Shown here piece by piece: positions 36,751-43,915 of a DNA stretch of 64,000 nucleotides. Position numbers and translations under genes: made by a program. Source of the stretch: Allobosea sp. UNC402CLCol (GTDB lineage Bacteria > Pseudomonadota > Alphaproteobacteria > Rhizobiales > Beijerinckiaceae); the NCBI RefSeq assembly GCF_000745475.1, contig NZ_JQJJ01000013.1, positions 310,001 to 374,000 of the forward strand. Reading direction: 5' to 3'. Positions within the stretch are counted from its first letter, which is position 1. Every line of letters begins with the position of its first letter. Below the pieces are notes generated by a model that did not search any database, was not told the DNA's origin, and saw nothing but the letters and a program-made list of their open reading frames with translations.

Positions 36751-36988
36751 GGCGCCTCCCCTTCGTTCCGCCGCCATAGGCGACGGACAGGCCCGGAATC
36801 CTAGCAATCGAATCCGTGCGATCGAGATTCGCCGTGGCTTGGGAAACGATGCCGCCGCCGCCCGTCTTCCCGTAGTCGTTGGTCGCTAGATCGCCATGCG
36901 CCCTTATCAGGCGCAAACTGGCGATCTATCCTGTTGTTTCAGCGCCGGATGTCTCCGGAAAGCGGATTGCGCTTTCCGGTCCGCCGCT
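36751..36988. repeat. Intergenic region with two strong stem-loops
   Basis: No gene is seen between the MFS and cold-shock genes, which converge. At 36887-36928 a two-tier hairpin forms: the outer arms are TAGATCGCCA and TGGCGATCTA, and the inner arms are GCGCC and GGCGC. At 36955-36979 a second hairpin has arms CCGGAAAGCG and CGCTTTCCGG around GATTG. The second resembles the palindromic GGAAAGCGGATT-type sequences scattered in genomes of this order. The two may act as bidirectional terminators. Confidence 0.6.
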
Positions 36989-37198
36989 TCAGGCTACCTT
37001 CAGATTGACCGCCGAGCTCTTGCCGGTCTTGCGATCGGGCTCGAGATCATAGCTGATCTTCTGCCCCTCGTTCAGACCGCGCAGGCCCGAGCGCTCGACA
37101 GCGCTGATATGAACGAAGATGTCGCCGCCGCCCTGATCAGGGGTGATGAAGCCGTAACCCTTCGTCTCGTTGAACCATTTGACGGTTCCCGTGCTCAC
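36989..37198 (-). CDS. cspA: Cold-shock protein (CspA family)
   Basis: A 69-residue cold-shock-domain protein. The RNA-binding motifs are KGYGFI (RNP1) and DIFVHIS (RNP2), preceded by the conserved [14 protein letters not shown] start. I chose GTG at 37198, giving Met-Ser-Thr-Gly-Thr-Val-Lys-Trp-Phe, because AAGGGA lies about 6 nt upstream and the family begins there. Such proteins bind single-stranded RNA and keep mRNA unfolded, and some are cold-induced. It converges with the MFS gene and diverges from the FAH gene. Confidence 0.95.
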   Translation of the reverse strand: MSTGTVKWFNETKGYGFITPDQGGGDIFVHISAVERSGLRGLNEGQKISYDLEPDRKTGKSSAVNLKVA

Positions 37199-37244
37199 GT
37201 GTGTTCCCTTCCTATACGCGTCAGCCGGATCGACCCGGCGCGAC

Positions 37245-37274
37245 ACTGTAGGGGGCATTTCGCCGAGGTTGCAA
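37245..37274 (-). promoter_or_regulatory. Possible promoter of the cold-shock gene
   Basis: On the minus strand TTGCAA (37274-37269) and TACAGT (37250-37245) are 18 nt apart, giving 4 of 6 matches each to the sigma70 -35 and -10 consensus. They lie about 50 nt upstream of the cspA start. The match is modest. Confidence 0.35.
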
Positions 37275-37431
37275 CGACGCGGTGCACAAAACCTTGCCGC
37301 GAGAGCGAAAAGCCCCTCGATCTTTAGGCGCAATGCCTCCCGCGCAGGCCCGTTCCCGGAACGGGAGCCCTTGCGGCAACGCGGCCGCTCCCGCATGAAC
37401 GGCGCGGAGATAATCGAGAGGGAGACATCCG

Positions 37432-38118
37432 ATGAGCAACTATGTGATCGACCCGCCGGCGATCACCGCCGTGCCGGTTGCCGGCGGCGGCTCCTTCCCG
37501 GTCCGCCGCGTCTTCTGCGTCGGGCGCAATTATGCCGAGCACACCCGCGAGATGGGCGGCGACCCCGACCGCGAGGAGCCGTTCTTCTTCACCAAGCCCG
37601 CCGACGCGCTGCTGATCAACGGCGCCGACATGCCCTATCCGACGAAGACCGGGGATCTCCACCACGAGATGGAGCTCGTCGTCGCGATCGGCACCGGCGG
37701 CAAGGACATCCCCGAATCCGAGGCGCTCGCCCATGTCTACGGCTACGCCGCCGGGCTCGACATGACGCGGCGCGACCTGCAGAACGCTGCGAAGAAGACC
37801 GGGCGCCCCTGGGACATGAGCAAGGGCTTCGACCTGTCCGGCCCGGTCGGCGAGATCGTGCCGGCAAGCCAGGCCGGCCATCCCAGCGCCGGCAAGATCG
37901 CGCTCACCGTCAATGGCGTCGTGCGCCAGAGCTCCGATCTCGCCAAGCAGATCTGGAACGTCGAGGAGACGATCGCCTATCTCTCCGGCCTCGTCGAGCT
38001 CAAGCCCGGCGACCTGATCTTCACCGGCACGCCCGAGGGTGTGGCCGCGGTCGCCAAGGGCGACGTGCTCGAAGGCGAGATCGCCGGCGTCGGCACCGTC
38101 CGCACCCGCATCGTCTGA
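37432..38118 (+). CDS. Fumarylacetoacetate hydrolase (FAH) family protein
   Basis: A 228-residue FAH-family enzyme. The signature is visible from [30 protein letters not shown] through [12 protein letters not shown] (metal-binding Glu residues) to [19 protein letters not shown] near the end. A strong GAGAGGGAG ribosome binding site precedes ATG 37432. Family members hydrolyse C-C bonds in 2-keto-dienoates, decarboxylate, or dehydrate 2-keto-3-deoxy sugar acids. The next gene, 26 bp downstream, is a DapA-like aldolase/dehydratase, so a 2-keto-3-deoxy acid catabolic step is likely. Confidence 0.88.
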   Translation: MSNYVIDPPAITAVPVAGGGSFPVRRVFCVGRNYAEHTREMGGDPDREEPFFFTKPADALLINGADMPYPTKTGDLHHEMELVVAIGTGGKDIPESEALAHVYGYAAGLDMTRRDLQNAAKKTGRPWDMSKGFDLSGPVGEIVPASQAGHPSAGKIALTVNGVVRQSSDLAKQIWNVEETIAYLSGLVELKPGDLIFTGTPEGVAAVAKGDVLEGEIAGVGTVRTRIV

Positions 38119-38144
38119 TCACACGCGCAGGACGAGGAACCATC

Positions 38145-39074
38145 ATGCCGCTGACCTCCGACGCCTCGGGCGTCTTCCCGATCGCGCCGACCCCGTTCAA
38201 CCCGGATGGCAGCATCGACTGGGCCTCGGCCGACCGGCTGTTCCAGTTCTATCACGACATCGGCTCGGACGGCGTCACCGTGCTCGGCATCATGGGCGAG
38301 GCGCCCAAGCTCGAGCCGGAGGAATCGGTCGAGCTGGTCAAGCGTTGCGTCGCCAGGATGGGCGGCAAGCCGATCATCGTCGGCGTCTCGGCACCGGGCT
38401 TCGCGGCAATGCGCTCGCTCGCCCGGCAGGTGATGGATCTCGGCGCCGGCGGCGTGATGATCGCCCCGCCGCCTTCTCTGCGCACCGACGACCAGATCAC
38501 CGGCTATTACGCGCAGGCCGTCGAGGCGATCGGGACCGACATCCCCTTCGTCATCCAGGACTATCCGCTGACGCTCTCGGTGGTGATGACGCCGGCGGTG
38601 ATCCGCAAGATCGTCATGGACAATCCCTCCTGCGTGATGCTGAAGCACGAGGACTGGCCGGGGCTGGAGAAGATCTCGACGCTGCGCAAATTCCAGAAAG
38701 AGGGATCGCTGCGGCCGATCTCGATCGTGACCGGCAATGGCGGCCTCTTCCTCGATTTCGAGATGGAGCGCGGCGCCGATGGCGCCAATACCGGCTATGC
38801 CTTCCCGGAATTGCTGATCGACGTGGTCAGGCTGCAGAAGGCCGGCCAGCGCGATGCGGCGCATGACATCTTCGACCTGCACCTGCCGCTGATGCGCTAC
38901 GAGCAGCAGCAGGGCGTCGGCCTGGCCGTGCGCAAATATGTGATGGCCAAGCGCGGCATCCTGGCCCATGACGCCCAGCGCAAGCCGGGCTCCGCCTTGA
39001 GCGCAGCGGCAAAGGCCGAGGTCGACTATCTGCTGGCCCGGATCGCCAAGCACGACCCGCGCGCGAAGATCTGA
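38145..39074 (+). CDS. Dihydrodipicolinate synthase family (DapA-like) lyase
   Basis: A 309-residue class I lyase of the DapA/NanA superfamily. FPIAPTPFNPDGSIDWASADRLFQF opens the barrel, VTVLGIMGEAPKL is the GxxGE-type loop, and the Schiff-base lysine is in CVMLKHEDWPG (about residue 166), with the partner Tyr in IQDYPLTLS. It is unlikely to be the biosynthetic DapA because the length and motif context differ and it is paired with an FAH-family gene. A role as aldolase or dehydratase for a keto-deoxy acid is more probable. The start is ATG 38145, where the family begins. Confidence 0.85.
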   Translation: MPLTSDASGVFPIAPTPFNPDGSIDWASADRLFQFYHDIGSDGVTVLGIMGEAPKLEPEESVELVKRCVARMGGKPIIVGVSAPGFAAMRSLARQVMDLGAGGVMIAPPPSLRTDDQITGYYAQAVEAIGTDIPFVIQDYPLTLSVVMTPAVIRKIVMDNPSCVMLKHEDWPGLEKISTLRKFQKEGSLRPISIVTGNGGLFLDFEMERGADGANTGYAFPELLIDVVRLQKAGQRDAAHDIFDLHLPLMRYEQQQGVGLAVRKYVMAKRGILAHDAQRKPGSALSAAAKAEVDYLLARIAKHDPRAKI

Positions 39075-39126
39075 GACGACAGCGTCATTCTCGGGCGCCG
39101 CGCCGCGGCGACCCGAGACTCTCGTC

Positions 39127-39161
39127 GGGGAGATGCCCGGATCGAGCCCGGGCATCTCCCC
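39127..39161. terminator. Strong palindromic hairpin between convergent genes
   Basis: GGGGAGATGCCCGG (39127-39140) and CCGGGCATCTCCCC (39148-39161) pair perfectly over 14 bp around a 7-nt loop. It lies between the stops of the DapA-like and PCuAC genes and would serve both directions. The sequence resembles the dispersed CCGGGxTCAAGCCCGG hairpins elsewhere in the window. Confidence 0.65.
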
Positions 39162-39172
39162 TGAAGCTTGAC

Positions 39173-39652
39173 TCAGTGCCCCTTGTGCTCGCCCTCGCCG
39201 CCCTTGGCGGCGATCGAATCCACCTTGAACTCGACATCGACCGTGCCGGCCTTCTCGAAGGTCAGCGAACCCTTCATCATCTCGCCCTGCTTCAGCGGCT
39301 GCTTCAGCTCCATGAACATGATGTGGTAGCCGCCGGGCTTGAACTCGACCTTGCCGCCGGCCGGCACCTCGATGCCGTTCTCCAGCGGGCGCATGGTCAT
39401 GATGCCGTCCTTGGTCGCCATCTCGTGCATTTCGGCGCGCGCGGCGAAGGGAACCGCGATCGAGACCAGCCGGTCCGGCGTCGTCCCGGTATTTTCGAGG
39501 GTGAGGTAGCCGCCGCCGACCTTGGCGCCAGCCGGCGTGGCACGCGACCAGGGATGGCCGATCTTGAGCGGCCCGACCTTGAAGTCATGGGCGGAGGCGA
39601 AACCGGCCGAGAGCGCCAGCATGGCGGCGGCGAGGGAAAGCGAGAGCTTCAT
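39173..39652 (-). CDS. Copper chaperone PCu(A)C
   Basis: A periplasmic protein of about 159 residues. A Sec signal peptide covers residues 1 to about 21 (MKLSLSLAAAMLALSAGFASA). The PCuAC copper site is complete: His and Met in EMHEMATKDGIMTMRP, and the later GGYHIMFMEL. The C-terminus is His-rich (EGEHKGH). I start it at ATG 39652, since the signal peptide begins there. The family carries Cu(I) to the CuA centre of cytochrome oxidase. A DUF2946-like gene follows upstream on the same strand, and both may respond to copper. Confidence 0.92.
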   Translation of the reverse strand: MKLSLSLAAAMLALSAGFASAHDFKVGPLKIGHPWSRATPAGAKVGGGYLTLENTGTTPDRLVSIAVPFAARAEMHEMATKDGIMTMRPLENGIEVPAGGKVEFKPGGYHIMFMELKQPLKQGEMMKGSLTFEKAGTVDVEFKVDSIAAKGGEGEHKGH

Positions 39653-39744
39653 CGGAATGGTCCTGCGGAACGGCGGCCGGCGCGACAGCGCTTTCGGCGG
39701 CACTTCGGCATCAAAGGGAATCACGAAAAGAAAAGACGTGCCGC

Positions 39745-40128
39745 TCAGATGGCAGGCGGCGCACGCGACGGCGGCAGGCCGGTCGCGGCGACGGAGAGCT
39801 GACCCTCATCCCATTGCCGCGAAAGCACCTGACGGACACCCGGGCGCGCAACGAGAAGCGTCGCGAGCACGGGAGGGGCGCCGAGAACGGGATTATGCGG
39901 ACAGCCCTTGCAATGGGCGAGATCGCCGAGCGGCGCCGCGGGGATCTCCGAACGGCCATCCGGCGCCGGCACGCCCGAGCAGAGCAGAACGCCGCCGGGC
40001 AGCCCTAACGCGACGGAAGGCGTCGGCGCCAGAGCGAGCGCCAGCACCGTCAGCGCATAGGCGGCAGCGAACCACGCCCCGAGAACGGAGCGGCGCAGCC
40101 GTTGGAAAAGGTGGGCACGGGCCGGCAT
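39745..40128 (-). CDS. DUF2946-like hypothetical protein
   Basis: A small protein of about 127 residues, with a basic start (MPARAHLFQRLRRS), a hydrophobic segment WFAAAYALTVLALALAP, then a Cys-containing stretch with CSGVP and HCKGCPHNP. This is the arrangement of DUF2946 proteins, which are often linked to copper handling. A further in-frame ATG lies at 40170. It lies 92 bp upstream of the PCuAC gene on the same strand. The assignment is tentative because the motif is short. Confidence 0.55.
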   Translation of the reverse strand: MPARAHLFQRLRRSVLGAWFAAAYALTVLALALAPTPSVALGLPGGVLLCSGVPAPDGRSEIPAAPLGDLAHCKGCPHNPVLGAPPVLATLLVARPGVRQVLSRQWDEGQLSVAATGLPPSRAPPAI

Positions 40129-40408
40129 GCGGCATCCATGGCGCCCGTTCGAGGTTGTGGTCAAGCCCACCTCTTGCCGCAGCGCGCCTGCCCCGGCAGC
40201 GTTCGCCCTCTCGTCGCGGAGAAGATTATTCTCCGACGGCTCGTTTCTTTAAAAGAACGGAGCGATTGACAAACAGGACTTCCTGAACCAGATTGACGGT
40301 GCTTCCGGCGTGCCGGGAGCCGCGGAGATTTGAGCAGCAGCTTGCGCCGCGTCACCAAACGCTAAAGCGCCACGACTGGGTCGTGGGCTCCAGACCGAGG
40401 AGACTGAC
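40129..40408. promoter_or_regulatory. Promoter and leader region of the methionine importer operon
   Basis: No gene is seen. There is a hairpin with arms CGGAGAA (40217-40223) and TTCTCCG (40229-40235), the palindrome TTCTTTAAAAGAA (40245-40257) and a candidate -35 TTGACA (40266-40271) whose -10 is poor (CAGATT). Further on, CCACGAC (40370-40376) and GTCGTGG (40380-40386) form a perfect 7-bp hairpin, directly followed by CTCC (40388-40391), which could pair with the GGAG (40399-40402) of the leader ORF ribosome binding site. Confidence 0.5.
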
Positions 40409-40477
40409 ATGACCGACGCGAACGACCTCCGGAACCGACCGCGCTTCCGTTCCCCGCTCTGCCGCTGTCGACGCTGA
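40409..40477 (+). CDS. 22-residue leader peptide ORF upstream of metNIQ
   Basis: ATG 40409 has a strong AGGAG ribosome binding site (40398-40402) with 6-nt spacing. The encoded 22 residues end in Pro-Leu-Cys-Arg-Cys-Arg-Arg and stop at TGA 40475-40477. The peptide is rich in Arg and holds two Cys codons three from the end, a composition suited to ribosome stalling when cysteine or arginine is scarce. It precedes two small genes and the methionine importer, a sulphur amino-acid operon. The role as a regulatory leader is an inference from position and composition. Confidence 0.55.
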   Translation: MTDANDLRNRPRFRSPLCRCRR

Positions 40478-40550
40478 GACCATCGGGCGCCTCAAGCCCC
40501 TTCGTTCCATCGTCACCTTCAACGCCGCAACGCGGCCCGAGAGCAGAGCC

Positions 40551-40802
40551 ATGTCCCTTCCATTGCCATCCGCCGGCCGGCACAGCCCGGCCCAGCAAGC
40601 CTATGTCATCGAGGTCGGCGAGACGCAGGCCGGCCTCGTCAACCGGCGCGCCGATGAGCGCTTCTTCACCTTCATCGCGGCGAGCGCCGCCTTCCGCGCC
40701 CTCGACGGCCACCGCTTCGCCACCCCCGGCGCCGCGGAACTGGCCGCGCGCATGCTGGCCGGGCCCCGCCGGGGTACGCCGGCCCTCCGCCTGGCGTCGT
40801 AA
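40551..40802 (+). CDS. Small conserved-looking protein in the met operon
   Basis: A protein of 83 residues with no motif I recognise. Composition and codon use look coding: AYVIEVGETQAGLVNRRADERFFTFIAASAAFRALDGHRF, then an Ala/Arg-rich tail. The start ATG 40551 has only a weak GAGAG upstream. It lies between the leader ORF and a 53-residue ORF, all in the direction of metNIQ. Function unknown; it may be a soluble cytoplasmic protein. Confidence 0.6.
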   Translation: MSLPLPSAGRHSPAQQAYVIEVGETQAGLVNRRADERFFTFIAASAAFRALDGHRFATPGAAELAARMLAGPRRGTPALRLAS

Positions 40803-40807
40803 CGGCC

Positions 40808-40969
40808 ATGCGGATTGTCTTCTCCCTGTGGCAGGCGCTCAGTGCCTGGTTCCGCCGGGCGGTTCCGGAAACGGGGCCGGCCGGCAATGAGGATCAGCGT
40901 TGCTCGGTGCAGGCCGTGACGCTGGAACAGCTCGGCATCAGCCACTGGTCCTGCCATCCGCATTTCTGA
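40808..40969 (+). CDS. Small 53-residue protein directly before metN
   Basis: An open frame from ATG 40808 to TGA 40967-40969 encodes 53 residues: a hydrophobic or amphipathic start (MRIVFSLWQALSAWFRRAV) and a C-terminal part with two Cys and paired His (WSCHPHF at the end). It starts 5 bp after the previous small gene and ends 4 bp before metN, a spacing expected of co-translated genes. No family is recognised. Confidence 0.55.
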   Translation: MRIVFSLWQALSAWFRRAVPETGPAGNEDQRCSVQAVTLEQLGISHWSCHPHF

Positions 40970-40973
40970 GGAC

Positions 40974-42083
40974 ATGATGAACGCCCCCGTCAAACCCGAT
41001 GCTCTGGGCATCGGCGCACGGCCTTTTGCCGTTCCCGATCCGATCATCCGTTTCGAGCAGGTCGGCAAGACCTATGCCGGCCGCAGCCGGCAGCAGGCCG
41101 TGGCCGCATTGTCGGGCATCGACCTCACCGTGCCGGCCGGCGCCATCGTCGGCGTCATCGGCCGCTCCGGCGCCGGCAAATCGACACTGATCCGGCTCGT
41201 CAACGGGCTGGAGCGCGCCACCGCCGGCCGGATCCTGATCGAGGGCGAGGATGTGACCGCGCTGAACGAGGCCGGATGGCGTCGCCGCCGGCGCGAGATC
41301 GGCATGATCTTCCAGCACTTCAACCTGCTGTCCTCGCGCACGGTGTTCGACAATGTCGCCCTGCCGCTGGAGATCGCCGGCACGCCGAAGGCGACCATCG
41401 CCAGCAAGGTCGAGAAGCTGCTGGCGCTGGTTGGGCTCGCCGACAAGAGCGGGCGCTACCCGGCCGAGCTCTCCGGCGGGCAGAAGCAGCGCGTCGGCAT
41501 TGCCCGCGCGCTCGCGACCGACCCGAAGCTGCTGCTCTGCGACGAGGCGACCTCGGCGCTCGATCCCGAGACGACGCAATCGATCCTCGCGCTGCTGCGG
41601 CAGGTCAATCGCGAGCTCGGCATCACCATCCTGCTGATCACCCACGAGATCCCGGTGATCAAGGAAATCTGCGACCGCGTCGCGGTGATCGAGGGCGGCC
41701 GGATCGTCGAGGAGGGCGAGACCTTCGCCGTCTTCACCAACCCGCAGCATCCGACGACGGCGCGCTTCGTCGAGGCCGTCACCGGCGTCGAGGTTCCCGC
41801 CCATCTCGCGGATCGCATCCGGCCGGAGGCCCGTCCCGGCTCCGAGATCGTGCTGCGCATCACCTTCACCGGCGAGAACGCCACCGCCCCCGTCATCAGC
41901 CGGCTGAGCTCGGTGGTCGGGGTTGACGTCAACATCCTGGCCGGGCGGATCGACGCCATCGCCGGCAAGCCTTTCGGCAGCCTGCTCGTCTCGGTGCCGT
42001 CGCGCATCCCGGAGAGCGAGGCCGTGCTCGGCGCGCTCCGGAATCTCGGTCTCAAGGCGGAGGTGATCGGCCATGTCTCCTGA
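40974..42083 (+). CDS. metN: Methionine ABC transporter ATP-binding protein
   Basis: A 369-residue MetN. The nucleotide-binding motifs are Walker A GRSGAGKST, Q-loop MIFQHFNLLSSRTV, signature LSGGQKQRVGIARAL, Walker B LLLCDEATSALDPE and switch LLITHEIP. The C-terminal ACT-like NIL domain, which binds L-methionine and inhibits transport in E. coli MetNI, is present (LRITFTGENATAPVISRLSSVVGVDVNILAGRID). The start ATG 40974 is shared with a second ATG. It overlaps the metI start by 11 nt and powers import of D- or L-methionine. Confidence 0.95.
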   Translation: MMNAPVKPDALGIGARPFAVPDPIIRFEQVGKTYAGRSRQQAVAALSGIDLTVPAGAIVGVIGRSGAGKSTLIRLVNGLERATAGRILIEGEDVTALNEAGWRRRRREIGMIFQHFNLLSSRTVFDNVALPLEIAGTPKATIASKVEKLLALVGLADKSGRYPAELSGGQKQRVGIARALATDPKLLLCDEATSALDPETTQSILALLRQVNRELGITILLITHEIPVIKEICDRVAVIEGGRIVEEGETFAVFTNPQHPTTARFVEAVTGVEVPAHLADRIRPEARPGSEIVLRITFTGENATAPVISRLSSVVGVDVNILAGRIDAIAGKPFGSLLVSVPSRIPESEAVLGALRNLGLKAEVIGHVS

Positions 42084-42738
42084 AATCCTGCGCCTGATCG
42101 GGCAGGCGACGCTCGACACGCTGAGCATGGTCGCCGTCGCCGCCGGCATCGGCACGCTGCTCGGCCTGCCGCTCGGCGTCTTCCTCGCCACCAGCAAGCG
42201 CGGCGAGCTCTTCGCGGCGCCGGCCCTCAACGCCGCGCTCGGCGTGCTGGTCAACGCCACGCGCTCGACGCCCTTCATCATCCTCGTGGTCGCGATCATC
42301 CCGTTCACGCGGCTGATCGCCGGCACCTCGATCGGCACCACGGCGGCGATCGTGCCGCTGACGGTCGCATCCGTGCCCTTCATCGCGCGGTTGATCGAAG
42401 GCGCGGTGCGCGAGGTCGACCAGGGGCTGGTCGAGGCGGCGCGCGCCATGGGGGCGACGCCCCTCCAGATCGTCAGAAAGGTGCTGGTGCCGGAGGCGCT
42501 GCCCGCCATCGTGCTCGGCCTGACGCTGGCCATCGTCAGCCTGATCGGCTTCTCGGCCATGGTCGGCGCGGTCGGCGGCGGCGGGCTCGGCGATCTCGGC
42601 ATCCGCTACGGCTACCAGCGCTTCATGCCCGAGGTGATGGCGACCGTCGTCGCCGTGCTCATCGTCCTCGTCCAGTTCGTGCAGAGCTTCGGCGACCGCC
42701 TGGCGCGCCGCCTCAACAAGCGCCTGCGCCAGGGCTGA
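42073..42738 (+). CDS. metI: Methionine ABC transporter permease
   Basis: A 221-residue MetI with five predicted membrane segments (LDTLSMVAVAAGIGTLLGLPLGVFLA at the start). The coupling EAA motif is VEAARAMGATPLQIVRKVLVPEALP. Segment NATRSTPFIILVVAIIPFTRLIAG is the family signature of methionine permeases. It pairs as a homodimer with MetN. Its start overlaps metN by 11 nt. Confidence 0.95.
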   Translation: MSPEILRLIGQATLDTLSMVAVAAGIGTLLGLPLGVFLATSKRGELFAAPALNAALGVLVNATRSTPFIILVVAIIPFTRLIAGTSIGTTAAIVPLTVASVPFIARLIEGAVREVDQGLVEAARAMGATPLQIVRKVLVPEALPAIVLGLTLAIVSLIGFSAMVGAVGGGGLGDLGIRYGYQRFMPEVMATVVAVLIVLVQFVQSFGDRLARRLNKRLRQG

Positions 42739-42793
42739 TCACCGCCAAGCCTGATTCCAGCCATCCCGTCTTCCATCCAAAGGACCATCGACC

Positions 42794-43597
42794 ATGACGA
42801 TCTCCCTCACCCGCCGCCTCACGCTCGCCGCCGGCCTCGCTTTGGCGCTCGGCCCAGCCGTGCCCGCGCTCGCCCAGCAGAATCAGGTCGTCCGCATCGG
42901 CGTCTCGCCCGGCCCCCATGCCGAGATCCTGGAGAAGGTGAAGCCGCTGCTGGCCAAGCAGGGCGTCGAGCTCAAGATCATCGAGTTCTCCGACTACGTC
43001 GTGCCGAACCAGGCGCTCGACGCCGGCGAGCTGGAGGCCAATTCCTTCCAGAACCAGCCCTATCTCGACAATCAGGTGAAGGATCGCGGCTTCAAGATCG
43101 AGACGGTCGGGCTGACGGTGAACTTCCCGCTCGGCATCTACTCGTCGAAATACAAGAGCTGGAGCGAGGTGCCGGACGGCGCGAGCGTCGCGATCCAGAA
43201 CGACCCGACCAATGGCGGCCGCTCGCTGCTGCTGCTGCAGGACAAGGGCATCATCAAGCTGAAGGACGGCGTCGGCTTCAAGCCGACCGTCGCCGACATC
43301 ACCGCCAATCCGAAGAAGCTCAAGATCATCGAGATCGAGGCCGCCCAGACGCCGCGCTCGCTCGATGACGTCGCCGCCGCCGCGATCAACACCAACTACG
43401 CCGTCGACGCCAAGATCGACCCGGCCTCCGCCATCCTGCGCGAGGACGCCAAGGGTCCCTATGTCAACGTCATCGCCGTGCGCAGCGCCGACAAGGACAA
43501 GCCCTGGGTCAAGACCCTGCTCGGCGCCTACCACACGCCCGAGATCAAGGCTTTCGTCGCCGAGCGCTTCAAGGGCGCCGTCCTCGCCGGCTGGTAA
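42794..43597 (+). CDS. metQ: Methionine ABC transporter substrate-binding protein
   Basis: A 267-residue MetQ/NlpA-family protein. A signal peptide of about 28 residues (LTLAAGLALALGPAVPALAQ) precedes the mature part. There is no lipobox, so it is soluble in the periplasm. Family motifs are GVSPGPHAEILEKVKPLLAKQG, YVVPNQALDAGELEANSFQNQPYLDNQ, IYSSKYKSWSEVPDGASVAIQNDPTNGGRSLLLLQ and the closing INTNYA. It captures methionine. A clear terminator follows at 43641-43670. Confidence 0.95.
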   Translation: MTISLTRRLTLAAGLALALGPAVPALAQQNQVVRIGVSPGPHAEILEKVKPLLAKQGVELKIIEFSDYVVPNQALDAGELEANSFQNQPYLDNQVKDRGFKIETVGLTVNFPLGIYSSKYKSWSEVPDGASVAIQNDPTNGGRSLLLLQDKGIIKLKDGVGFKPTVADITANPKKLKIIEIEAAQTPRSLDDVAAAAINTNYAVDAKIDPASAILREDAKGPYVNVIAVRSADKDKPWVKTLLGAYHTPEIKAFVAERFKGAVLAGW

Positions 43598-43640
43598 CCC
43601 TCTCCTCCCACCTGGCTTTTCGATCATCAGCCAGGCACCT

Positions 43641-43670
43641 GCCCGGATGCTCACGCATCCGGGCTTTTTT
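43641..43670 (+). terminator. Rho-independent terminator of the metNIQ operon
   Basis: GCCCGGATGC (43641-43650) and GCATCCGGGC (43655-43664) form a perfect 10-bp stem with a TCAC loop, followed by six T residues. It lies 44 nt after the metQ stop. Confidence 0.92.
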
Positions 43671-43680
43671 GTTTCTGGGA

Positions 43681-43914
43681 CCGGAACCGTCTTTCCGGGG
43701 CAAGCCCGCAGCGCTTGAGCCCGGAACCCATGACCACGACCGAATTCGGAAGGACGTCATGCTCGCCCTTGTCGAGCATCCACGTCTTGAACTCCGCCTT
43801 CGCCGAACGGAGACGTGGATAGTCGGGACAAGCCCGACCATGACGCCAGGCATCTCGGTTCTGGGTTCCGGGCTCGGTCCTACGGGCCGCCCCGGAATGA
43901 CGGCGCGGTTCCGG
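43681..43914. repeat. 234-bp nested inverted-repeat (MITE/REP-like) element
   Basis: Four nested pairs of arms run inward: CCGGAACCG (43681-43689) with CGGTTCCGG (43906-43914); TTCCGGGGC (43693-43701) with GCCCCGGAA (43889-43897); GAGCCCGGAACCCA (43717-43730) with TGGGTTCCGGGCTC (43862-43875); and an imperfect arm 43755-43785 with 43813-43845. No open frame of note is inside. No target-site duplication is evident. The inner arm contains the dispersed GGG-A/T-CAAGCCCG hairpin also seen at 49143-49161. It abuts the stop of the phytase-like gene. Confidence 0.75.
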
Positions 43915-43915
43915 C

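Noticed and set aside
40295-40325. Resemblance to a SAM/SAH riboswitch (ACGG, then GGCGTG) in the metNIQ leader.
   Set aside because: Only short pieces match. The pseudoknot spacing is not met, and this class is known from Rhodobacterales metK leaders.
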